Notes under the pieces: model-generated
Database searches by the model: none
What the model saw: the letters and a program-made list of their open reading frames with translations, nothing else
What the model was told of the DNA's origin: nothing
In this document: positions 35,563 through 47,048 of the stretch, one piece after another
Numbering within the stretch: position 1 is the stretch's first letter
How the letters are laid out: each line of letters opens with the position of its first letter
NCBI RefSeq assembly: GCF_014905175.1
Contig: NC_057788.1
Coordinates: forward strand, 22,104,154-22,168,153
Length of the DNA stretch: 64,000 nucleotides
Direction: 5' to 3'
Source: Aphidius gifuensis
Taxonomy: Eukaryota; Arthropoda; Insecta; Hymenoptera; Braconidae
Program-made: the position numbers and the translations under genes

Positions 35563-38261
35563 GTAAGTTTATTCAATTTTTTTTTTTTTTTTTTTTCTCT
35601 TTACAGTTATCCAATTATTTTCACCTAATTTAGTCATTATAATTTCGCGCAATTTCGTTATTCTTGACCTTAAAAAATTTACCTGAATATCAATCTGGGG
35701 ATAATGATAAAATTTTAATTGCAAAATAATTTTACTTTGACTGTTATACTTGATTTGATTAAACAGCTAATTATGTATACTCATTTAAATATAAATAAAT
35801 TTGCTATTTTTATACATGGGGTCGTAATTAATTATTTAAAAAAATATTCAGAGTTGATTTTATCAGTAATAAAAACATGAATTAGATAGTTATGAAAAAA
35901 AAATAACAAACAACCCTTATCAAATGTGAGAAATTTTCGACAAAAAAAAAACCAAGGAAATTCCAAGTCTGAAATAAATTCAAAATTGATTTTTTAAGAT
36001 ATTAGACTTATTATTATTTTATATTTATTTTCAAGCAGTGTTTTGAAAACATTTGACTGCCAGAAAAGTTTTTTTTTCTTCTGAGAGAAAGATGAATATT
36101 TTTTTTTTTTTCCATTATACAGGCATTTCAGTCGGGTGATGAGAAATAGGGTGCCCTACAAAATTGGTAGGGTGCAATACCGATTGATAACATGCCATGT
36201 AGTGAATTTCGTCAAAGATTGACCCTTCTTTTGGCTCAAACTAAAATTTATTTAAAACTTTTTTTTTTTTTTTATCCACATATATAACAGTGTAGAAATG
36301 AAAAAAAGGTTTATTATATTTTAATCTTTTTAAATAACTTTTTTGGCAGTCGAGGGTTTAAAAAATTTAAAAAAAAAAAAAAATTATTTTACTCTTATAT
36401 ATTAAAATAATGTAACTTTGTATGTTTTCTTAAAAAAATATTTAAATTGCACAACTCGATTTACGCGCATGTACACATTTTATTTTTGGTCATATTTATT
36501 TTATTTTTTTATTTTCATCCACAAAAAGTTTTGATTGTTAATACGGAGTTTTTATGTTGAAAAAAAAAAAAAAAAAAGTCTCGTTATAAAAATTTTTGTT
36601 TTTAAACCTACAATTTTTTTTTTTTTCTGTAAACTTTGAGCCCAACATCAAGTTTATTTAACTCGATAGCAGATTAAATTGTTAAAGCAAATTTTTAAAA
36701 CTAAAAAATATATATTCAAATTGCATATAATAATAATAGTAATAATAATATATAAATTAATTTGCAAAAAATGTTTACAATGTAATTTTAAGATGTTTGG
36801 AAAATTTAGTTTAATTTTGATTACCTGACATGGTTGGGCATTTTGAAAAAAATACATCTATGAAAATTTTTTTATTGACTGGCTGTTGGCCAAATGCTTA
36901 GGCCATCAGTCCTTTGTCGGATTTGGCTTTTGGCCTACGACATATAATTATACAAAAATTTTGGCTTCACCTTGCTTTCTCTTGGGTCTTCAATATGCAA
37001 CCTGTAACATATAATTTTATATACATTTAAAAAAGAAAATTACTCACTTTCATTAGTCTTATTATTTTTTTTATATGAAATTGTATCTTATTTTTTTAAA
37101 ATAATAAAAGCCCTAAACTATCTAAACAAAATCAATGAATTTGTTTGCCAGAAAATTGTATTAAAAAGTAAAAGAAAAAAAGAAATTTAAAAGAAAAAAC
37201 AATCAGGGTGGGCAGTAAATGCTAGAGACGTTTCGAAAGAATTTCATTAGAATATGAAGGTAATCACCCGGAATGGATTAGTTCTCTTGATCAATTTTTC
37301 CTGAAGATCGGTCAAACTCATGCCGCTCAAACCCTCTTGGCATTAAAAAAATTTTCGCTATATCCAATTGAAATTGATTTTAGATAAAATAAAAACACTT
37401 GCATAAATTTGTAATTATTTTTATTATTAGTTGCGGCAAAAGACAAGATAAAAAATAGTGTTGCTATGATGATGATTTCAAAAATTAGTATATAAATAAA
37501 AATATATAAAAATAAAATTATAATAAATTATTTTAAAGAGAACATTTATTTTTTACTAAACAAAAACTTATTGTATATATCGTCGCACTAAAAATATAAA
37601 TAAACGTATGAAACATTTTTGAATTTTTTTTTGTTTTTCTTTAATAAATAAAGCGTTTATTTGAAAATTCTTTGGCAAATGATTTGTCTATTCTTTTGTG
37701 AAGTAAAATTATTTTTATTTTGTCGTTTAAATGACGTAAAAAAATAAAAACAAAAACATTATGGTCAAATAAATATTTAAAGACTGATTTATTTTTAGTG
37801 CAACGATATTATATTAATATTAGATTACCAAAATAATTTATTATAATTTGAAATTAGTATTAAAAATAGAAAATAATATTAATATTAATTGGCATGTTGC
37901 ATCGTATAGTGGCAACACTATTTTATAAATACGTGTGTTAATTGCGGGAATGTAATACTGGTTACAATGATAGTAATTTTCTTGCATGTGTAAAAAAAGA
38001 AAAAAAAGAGAAAATTATACTGCAAATAATGTAAAAATGATAATTGATATTAAAAAAAAAAAATATTGTAGTTTAAATTAATTGTAATGATCACAATATT
38101 ATTTGCAACATAACCTTTTTTTTCTTTTTGTTTTAACAAATGGCGGCTATACGATAAGAAAAAAAATTAGAATTTTCCGTGCATGTAGAAAAAAAAATAA
38201 AAAAATCGTGTGCAACTTGGAAGAAAAATTAATTTTCTTCCTTGTTTCACAATGTATTATA

Positions 38262-38400
38262 ACTGGCCGGGGGCTACCAAAGATTATTCTTCATATTAAA
38301 AATTCGATTTTCAGACGAAAATCTAATCGGCGGTAGCCACCCGTGGTACCATAAACGGTTTTCGGAACGCTTCCACGAGGTGGCGTGGAGGAACGCTTCC
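38262..38400. other. GC-rich intronic island with duplicated 11-mer
   Basis: GGAACGCTTCC occurs at 38364-38374 and again at 38390-38400. The inverted pair GGCTACC (38272-38278) and GGTAGCC (38332-38338) and a TGGTACCA palindrome (38344-38351) lie just before. The minus-strand open frame through it (38274-38555) has no recognised domain. Confidence 0.6.
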
Positions 38401-41400
38401 CACTCTGTCAAGAAAGATGCTGATAATTCAAATCTCCAAATTGGTGAATACAACATTTTTGAATTTAACCAATTTATTGTAGATTTTAAAACGTGTTTTT
38501 TATGCGCGATATGAATTAATGTCTTGTTTTGAATTTTGAAATTTACATTCATCATATATTTTTTGTTTTTATTTTATTTTATTTATTTATTTTTTGTTGT
38601 ATATATCAAATAAACTGGAAAAGTTTTTTCATATTTTTTTAAATTTAGTAGAAGCATGAAAAAATCAATGTGTTTAATTAATTATTTATATTATATATAT
38701 ACAAAATTCAAAACAAAATTAATCAACGAGTGAAGATAAAATTTTTTTTTTTTTAAATATTTTAATAGTAATTTCGGCTGTGTCCCTTAATTTTTAAAAA
38801 CAATGGTATTATAGTTTTTTTTTTTTTCCATTGAAATAATATCTTATGCATTGAAATGTTGTTGTTTTTTTTTTGAATAATATTATTGTGACTTGAATTT
38901 TATATAGATATTTACTTTAATTAATTTTAAAATAATATCATTGTTTTCAAAAAAAATATATTATTCCTATTTTATTTCTTTGAAGTGATTCGCACTTGTA
39001 AAAATCGTCACGTATTCTCAGCAAAATTGACTGGACAATTTTAAGCTTTTGGCTCTCTATGAATAACGAGAAAAATTACAATTTCACCGGTGCATGAATA
39101 AAAATTAAGGGTTGTTTCTACTTAATTCCAACCTCATTTGTCCACTCCATTAGATGTTTTATTACACAAAAAAAAAAAAATGTTAGCATATAAGATTTAT
39201 TTGATTTTTTTTTCATTTTATCATGTTATTTTTATTTCGTTTGTTAATATATTATAGTTTAATTGTTTTTTTTGTTTGTACTAATTATTGTAGCACACTG
39301 AGAATAACAAATAGAACTTTGTGATAAAAAATTTTATCCAAATTGCCATAAAACATACATTCCTTACCGGAAGCCCTTGTCCATACAAAATAAAATAAAT
39401 ACTTGTAGACAATAAAATATAAGCATTCAATCAATTCTCTAAATAATGAAAAAAATATTAGAAGTTATTTTTGTCTAGTTAACACATTTGTTATAAAATT
39501 TCTTGACCTAACTTTATCTAAAAATTCTCCACCTTCTTTATCTTTACTTTCTCCTTCTTTGCCAATTTTATTCCACTTTTAATTCGCTAATTTTACCCGT
39601 TTAAAAATTAATTCTCACAAAATACTCGAACGAGAGTTTTAAGAAATGCCAGACGATAAACTTGTGGGCCTCAACGGTCTTCGTCCATCTGCAATTATTT
39701 TTTTATTTTTTTATTCCTTTTTATTTCTCGAATCCTTTTCTTTTAACTTACTCTCTTTTTTTATATATATTTTATATTACAAACAGCATGAAATTAAAGG
39801 TCAAATGAAATAATAAAATACATCGAGCAAAGTATACTCACTATAACACTTTTAAATATACTAAAAAAATAAACGAAATAAAAAATATATGGAATGTTAC
39901 AACTTATAAATTATTTTTATTTAAATAAAAAACTAATTAAATCAGTTGATAAAATTTCATGTAGATTATATGATCGAGGGCTAAAGAAAATAATAATTAT
40001 TCGAGAGGCTCAGTGACTTTTTTTTATTTGAATCTTAATTTGTTTGCCCTTGAAATTCTTGTTCTACCTTTTTTTTTTATTTCATTCGTTTTTTTACATA
40101 AACCTTAATTTCAATGAGACCCTGTAAGTTTTGATGTTTAATCCTTTTTAACAATATATTTATACACGCCTACACATGCTATATTCTATTATACAGTTTT
40201 TTTTTTTTTCATACATTACGTACTTTTTTTTTCCACAAAAATAAAGCACACACTTTGTTTTTTTTTTTTTGCTATCCCTCTGCTCTAGTTGTCCTACCCT
40301 CCAACTCGAATTTGTTTAAGTCTATATATACAATAAAGGGGAAAGAATTGAAACTAGAAGCTTGACTATCCTTCAATTGTTTCGACAACTGTCGTATTCG
40401 TAATATAATGAAAGGCTTGAGAAATATAATTATTAGTTTCTTATATATGTCGAATTACAACTATTGTACCTATTGTACCTCGACAAGCTTCTTCCTAGAT
40501 ATATTCGTTATGCAAAAAAAATACAATAATTTTTTTTCCATTATTCATATATTTTTGTAATTCTAACATCAAATAATTAATTGATATATACGTGTTAAAT
40601 ATAAATTCACCTTTTTTCAAAAATAAAATATCATTTTCTTGTTATAAAATTAAGTATTATCTGTGTGTGTGTTTAACGGTTTTATATTTTTTATATTTAT
40701 TTGTTATGTCTGTGCTATGTTTAGAAGTTTTAGGGTTCAATATTTCATACGACATTAAAATTTTTTAATTGCAATTTATCTTCATCAAAAAGTTAGTTAA
40801 ATTATTTGAATATTATTCATCATCATATTTATTTTCTTGCTGTTTAATACAAGATATCGACTTGTCAACTCTTATATTCACTTAATTTTCATTGCTATAT
40901 AATTATAAATAATTAAATAAATTTTTATGTATATATTTATAATCAATAAAATGCTCACATATAATTTTTTTCATCTTTATATTATAAAAGAAAAAAAAAA
41001 TCGAATAAATAAATCATAGTTATACCAGAGTGCTAACAATTTTATATATTTTTATATGACTCGTCTTATCTTATCAGTTGTGACATTGATATAATGCACA
41101 GCAAAAATACATCGTATATAATAATGCAAGGCTCATTTGACCCACTACGAGAGTATATCATATTGTAGTAAAATAATAACGTCAGATATTTTTTTTTTAT
41201 AATTTAAAATAATATTGTTAAATGTTTTATTTTTTATTATTTCATTCGTAATGTAATCGACAGGTCAAATATATGTCAAACAAGTTGCGAGATTTATATT
41301 TTTTTATGATAAATTTATTTTTTCTTATGGCATAAAAGTTAGTAGTTGAATGTTTTATTGTTGAAATATATTTATTGTATTGAATTTAATCGATATTAAT

Positions 41401-43648
41401 CTTTAAATAATAATTTATTTATCAATTTGATATCAGAGTATATATAGATCAATAAAATTAGTACTCAGGGTATTTGGTAAGGCTAATTGTATAGGAAATA
41501 CACAAGATGATCTCAAGGCTAACTATTCGACTCTTGCAACCTGAATTCTTCATACTTCGCATAGTTTTGTGTCTCTATTTTTTACGTCTCTTTCTTAAGT
41601 CTCTGTAGCATCACTGACTCAGTTTTATCCCTTCACCAAGTCGTCACCCTTTTTTTAATTTTTTTTTTTTTTTTTTTTAAAACTCTTTTAAACAGATTTA
41701 AATTAAATATTCAACATTATCATCAGGATGACTGAACAAAATATTTCGTTGACAATTTTTTTTTTCATCAACTTCAACTTTAATTAGCATAATTTTATTG
41801 ATTTTAAATATGATTTTTTTAAAAATACATATATTAAACATTTATCAAAGTAAACAGATAAATTAGTTTAAATAATTTTTATATAAATACATTAAATAAT
41901 TTAAATATTTATATCGAAAAACGTAGTAAAAATATTTTTAATATGAAAAATAAAATTTTGATAACTTTTAAGTGTAAATGAATATTTATTATTTTTAAAT
42001 TTTACGAGTAAAAAAAAATAGAAAATAAATTTGTTTTTTCTTAATTGAGAGATCAGTCAATTTATCAAAGCATTAGCATATTTATTTTTCTAAATATTTT
42101 ATTCAATAATGTAACGTCAATTGAGAATCATCAACAGCTATAATTTATTCATTAATGATCATTATAGATATTAAACGAAAGTAAAGAGTAAACAGACTAT
42201 AAAAACTTTGAATCAATTTCAACTGAATCATACAAAATAAATATGTAAATATAATTTTCTATTTTTAACAAATTATATATATTTTAAATAACACTGTGAT
42301 AAAAAAAGAAAAGTAATAATAAAATTCACAGTTTGTCCAACTAATAAATAATAGTAAATTGAGTAATAAAAAAAAACAGTATACATAAAAATGATTATCG
42401 TCTGTGTTGTGGTTAGCTATACAAATTCATTTCTGAGACATTAATTTTTATGCTTGTCCGAGGCAAAAATGATTTTCTAGATGAGAAACTATCCTCGTTA
42501 CTTTATCTGTCTACCTTTCATGATATTCTATCTAATGACCTGTTTGCTCCCCAAGTAATCTTTAACAAAAGTCATTTATTTATATTTTATATACATCCTG
42601 TATATAAATAAATTATTGAGAAAATTTGACAATTTATTCTTGGATATTTTAGTTATTAAATACAGTGTTATTGGCCTCACTTTATTAATATTTAATATTG
42701 ATATTTTTATTATAAAAATATAATCAATCAAATGCTAAAATTATTTTATTTTTTTTAACTAGATATTGACTTGTTTTTTTTTTTTTGTTTTAATTAAATT
42801 GTTGTATATATTTTATTTATTAATTTTTTGAGTGATGTTTAATCAGTTTAAAAAACTTTTTTTTAATTGTTTTGTTAATTAGAAAATTAAATTAAAATAG
42901 AGGTTAAATTATTAATTTTTTTTTATTGATGTTTTTGACATTTATTTTAATATTCAATTTGTATTTTTGAATTTATTTTAATATTTTTTTATTCACAAAA
43001 TAAGGTGGTTTACGTATTTTTTTTTTTTTCCTATTTCTATTGAATTAATTTACTTTGTTATTTACGATAATTTTATATTTGTTTTTAGCTCTATTTATAC
43101 GTTGACAGTTTCCCTATACATGTGTTTTATTTATAATTGATACCATAGTACAAATTAAAAAATTCAAAAAAAAAAAAGCAAATAATTCCTCCTGTACATG
43201 AAATTTACAGTAAAACATAAGCTGTTTGCTAAACTCATTAATATTATTTTTTCTTTATCCTGGCTTTTAATTTATTTAATATTATTTTCTTGTAAGTTAC
43301 AATAAGAAAAAAATAAAAGAAAAATGGTTTTATAAATTAGGAAAAATAAGATGGCAAAAACAAAAGTTCATCAAAGATTTATTTAATTAACAAGATGGCC
43401 GTTTGTTGAGTGAAAAAAAATAATAATAAAAGGTAAAAACCAGGATGATAAAAATTCACAAATCAACTAAATAATATTCACTGTTTTACCGTTCAAATAA
43501 ACTTGAAAAATTTTGGTAAACTCGTTATTATTTTATTCATTTTATTGATCATATTGCATTTTATTATTTTTCATATTATTTCTTTGATTTTTTTTTTTTT
43601 TTATATTTAATACGCTCGGTGCGAACGAATCATTATAACCTCTGTTCA

Positions 43649-43678
43649 TGTTGCCCAACAATCGTTAGGGAGGCAACA
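43649..43678. repeat. Hairpin with TGTTGCC/GGCAACA arms
   Basis: Perfect 7-bp outer arms (43649-43655, 43672-43678) enclose an inner AAC/GTT stem with an AATC loop. Confidence 0.7.
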
Positions 43679-45139
43679 ACAGGAAGTAAAAAATACATGC
43701 ATTCTGCGCTTAGCAACCCTTTTTTTCATATATAAGCAAAAAAAAAAGGGTGATAGCTTGAAACTTACAAGGGCCGAGAATAGGCAAAATTTTACAAAAG
43801 GACTCATCAAGCATCGAAAAAAAATTACTATATATTATCTAGTCAAATGGAGATGAAGAATTATTACTAACAATAGTGGTCGAACATTTTTTATAACACT
43901 ATATTAAGCACAGAAATATAATATCTAAATTCTATATGAAAAAAGATAAAGTAGTTTTTAATTAAGTTTTAATCTCAAATATTTTGAAGAACTTAAATGT
44001 TCCTATAAAAAAAAAAAGCTATAATATCTTACAAAAGTTAACAATTATTAGTTAATAGATAATGTTAAAAAGTAAACGAAAAAGTATATGTTTTTTAAGA
44101 CTTTTTAATTTATAAACGAGCGGGTCAAGATAATATAAATTTTTTTATGAAAATTTAAGTAATGTATAGAGTTTAAAAATTAGATTATCTCTCTTTTTTT
44201 TTTTATGATAAAATATATACATGTAAAAAATAAAATATTAGTATGTTTTCGATTTTAAGATCAAGTCAGGGTGTATGAAAAAAAAAAAACAATTTAAAAG
44301 CAATAGAACATACCGTATGGTTATTTTGTATATACCCAACAGCACCTCTACCAACTGTTTTTCATTGCGAACCCACAACCATTTATAAATCTACACATAT
44401 ATACAATCAGCCATAATCTCTTGAATATCTGCTGGGCTTGTTGCCGGTTGGAATAAATTTAACATATTATATTTCGAATCCGTTAGTCATTGTCCGAACT
44501 GATTAAAAAAAAAAAACTTCAAAATATCAGCGCTTTTCAAAAAGTTGTATTGAATTACAAAGAAATATTAGATTTCCTATGAAAATTTCAATCGAAAATT
44601 GATATATCAATTCAATCATTCATTTATCTGCATAATCAATTTAACAAATAATAAAAATGGACAAGCAAAATTAAATTATATATTTTCAAACTGAATTCGA
44701 TACAAAACTTGAGACTGTCAAATACAATGGTACTCTATTCCACTGACAAAACCAATTGAGCTTTCAAGTTTTTTATTTTTCATCTATACGAAATTACAAA
44801 AATGTATCATTAATAAATTTGAAATATTTTAATTTAACTCATCTTTGTAGTGTATAAATTAAAAAAAAAAAACATTAATCGAAAAATTCTCATATTTTTT
44901 AATGCCTTTGTGATGATTGTACCTCCCACTCTTGAGCTTCTCGAAAAGTTAGTTCACACATTTAGAGAAATATCATTGAGCGCCACCATCGAAAAGCCCA
45001 ATCATTTAACATTACAACTTCAAATTTATTCACACATACACTTATACATGCATATATTGTGTATGCACATTGACTAAATTTTGTACCTCAATGTATTCGA
45101 AACCATTAGATTGGTGAAAGAGGGTAAAAGGGGGTAGAA

Positions 45140-45250
45140 ATCATTAAAGGCAGGGCGTGGCGTGACCATAGTTCCCCGGATGACGGTCACGTGGGAACCA
45201 AGATGGCCGACTCAACTGATACAAGGGCTTGAATTTCAACCCTTGCCTCT
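45140..45250. promoter_or_regulatory. GC-rich intronic regulatory-like island
   Basis: It contains GGGCGTGGC (45153-45161, KLF/Sp-like), CACGTG (45188-45193), CAAGATGGCCG (45199-45209, YY1/Pho-like) and an imperfect palindrome AAGGG-TTGA/TCAA-CCCTT (45223-45244), all within about 100 bp of an AT-rich intron. This clustering suggests an enhancer or internal promoter. It is 1.6 kb upstream of the exon for fingers 3-4. Confidence 0.4.
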
Positions 45251-45680
45251 CACTTTAAACCCCCCTCAATATATTCTCTCCTCTATGCACAATATTTATT
45301 GTTATATATATTTTTTTTTTCATTTTCAACAATCATTTTATTTGACCATTTTATTTGAATGATTCACATGCATGCATGAATCACTTCATTTAATTTATTG
45401 CCCGTCGATTTAAATATAATAAAAATGTCTCAATGTTTCACATTGTGAATGATTATTATATTGAAATTTCAAGTTGTTTCATAATTATATTTATTTTACT
45501 TGTAAATTGATTGAATTTTTTCAATGAGTATATTTAAATTGATAAATGATTTTATTCATTTACCAAAAAATTTGATAGCTAACCTAAAAACGACTTTTGT
45601 AAATTATCATTTTTACTTAACGTCATTATTATTTTGTGATTAATGATTTTGGAATCATCATCAACAATAAAATAAACTAC

Positions 45681-45708
45681 TATGGTGCAGTTTTTATACT
45701 GCACCATA
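45681..45708. repeat. Perfect 11-bp-arm hairpin
   Basis: TATGGTGCAGT (45681-45691), loop TTTTAT, then ACTGCACCATA (45698-45708). Confidence 0.9.
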
Positions 45709-46863
45709 CAATGAAGATTTTGTTTTCTATTCTAGTAGACATTTTGAACTTTAAAGAGTTTGAGGTTAAATAATCATTTGCTTTGAACTAACGATTGCGT
45801 GTTGATGCGATGTTTTTCTTTCGAAAATTTTCAAAGTTTAATAAACATTGTACAGTTTTATAATATTATAAATATTCATAGCTCAACATACTGCTCTAAA
45901 ATCGCCATCACTGACCTAACTCAACTCGATATTATTTATAATTTCTATCTAAGAACAGTCTCTCCAATATAATCATTGATTCTGTGCTTTAATAATATGC
46001 ATAATAAATCGAATCATTTTTGTACATATTTGTTTTAAATTGGGGGAAAATATAAAATGAAGGATAGGCTGCTATGTACAGGAGATCATTTTAAATTCAC
46101 TGATTTTTCTCTCTCGAAAATCCAGGCATACTCGGAGCTATGGAAAATCCCAAACAAGGGAAGGATATTTGGATGACAAAGTGGGGATTTTGCATGATAT
46201 TGCATTTGCAATTTAATGATTTTCGTGTGGAATTTCGATGACGCCAGGGTCATGTGCAGTAGAGAATTGCAGTAGCAAAGAGATAAATGATAAAAATAAT
46301 AAAAAAAAATAAAATGAAGCACATATATATATTGTATACATAATGAAATAAAAAAACTCTATATGCAATAGTGTATGGAGTTCAGAGAATCAGGAGAAGC
46401 ATAAAGCTGTAAATTTTCTAGTCATTTGTTTGTTCGTAGACACGAAACACGAATGCATTAAACATGCATTGCAGGGGACATTAATTTTCTTGTGTGGACG
46501 TCTAATGGAGAACATAGAACTCAATGGGGTGCCCCTCTATATAAATGTATGAGTGCGTTTATAAGTGTGTATATTTTGTATGCTAAAAATTCATCTATAA
46601 GCATCTGGAACTTTTAGTTTAAAAATTTATCAACAATTTTCGTTTTATTTATAAAATTTTGAATATATTTCACACTCAGAAATGCAAATACTTTGACTCA
46701 AATTATAGCAAACTTTAGAGGACAATATATGAATTAATAATTTCTTGTTATTTTCAGCTAATTATACAATATAATAATTTCAATACCACGCATTTAAAAA
46801 ATCAGTGTATATATATTTTTAAATATGATATTAAATGTTGACAATTGATTTTAATAATTCTAG

Positions 46864-47048
46864 GTGAACGACCGTACAAATGCCATTTACCTGATTGCGG
46901 TCGAGCATTTATTCAACTATCAAATCTTCAACAACATTTGAGAAATCATGATGCACAAGTAGAACGTGCAAAAAATCGACCCTTTCATTGTAATATTTGT
47001 GGCAAGGGTTTTGCAACAGAGTCAAGTCTTCGAACGCACACGTCGAAG
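46864..47048 (+). CDS. dati: Exon with zinc fingers 3 and 4
   Basis: The acceptor AATAATTCTAG precedes GTGAACGACCG, completing a Gly codon from the previous exon to restore TGERPYK. Finger 3 has a C-X4-C spacing (Cys674, Cys679, His692, His696; the peptide HLPDCGRAFIQLSNLQQH). A 12-residue linker (about DAQVERAKNRPF) leads to finger 4 with Cys710/Cys713 and His726. The exon ends HTSK at AAG|GTCAGT in phase 0. A second possible donor, CAT|GTATGT, lies nine bases on (47058) and would add VSH, which itself supplies a histidine to close finger 4. If the intron is retained, the frame runs to a TAA near 47120. The 5' end is firm; the 3' end has this nine-base ambiguity. Confidence 0.93.

Larger units (their letters stand above)
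35563..46863 (+). other. Large intron between fingers 2 and 3
   Basis: An 11.3-kb intron, GTAAGT…AATAATTCTAG, phase 1. Mostly AT-rich and without coding exons. Notable contents are short inverted GC words at 36137-36180 and 36885-36940, a GC-rich island with duplicated GGAACGCTTCC (38262-38400), a hairpin at 43649-43678, a GC-rich island with E-box, KLF-like and YY1-like sites (45140-45250) and a perfect 11-bp-arm hairpin (45681-45708). Confidence 0.75.

Noticed and set aside
38274..38555. 93-codon minus-strand frame through the GC island
   Set aside because: No recognisable domain, terminal inverted repeats or target-site duplication to support a transposon gene.
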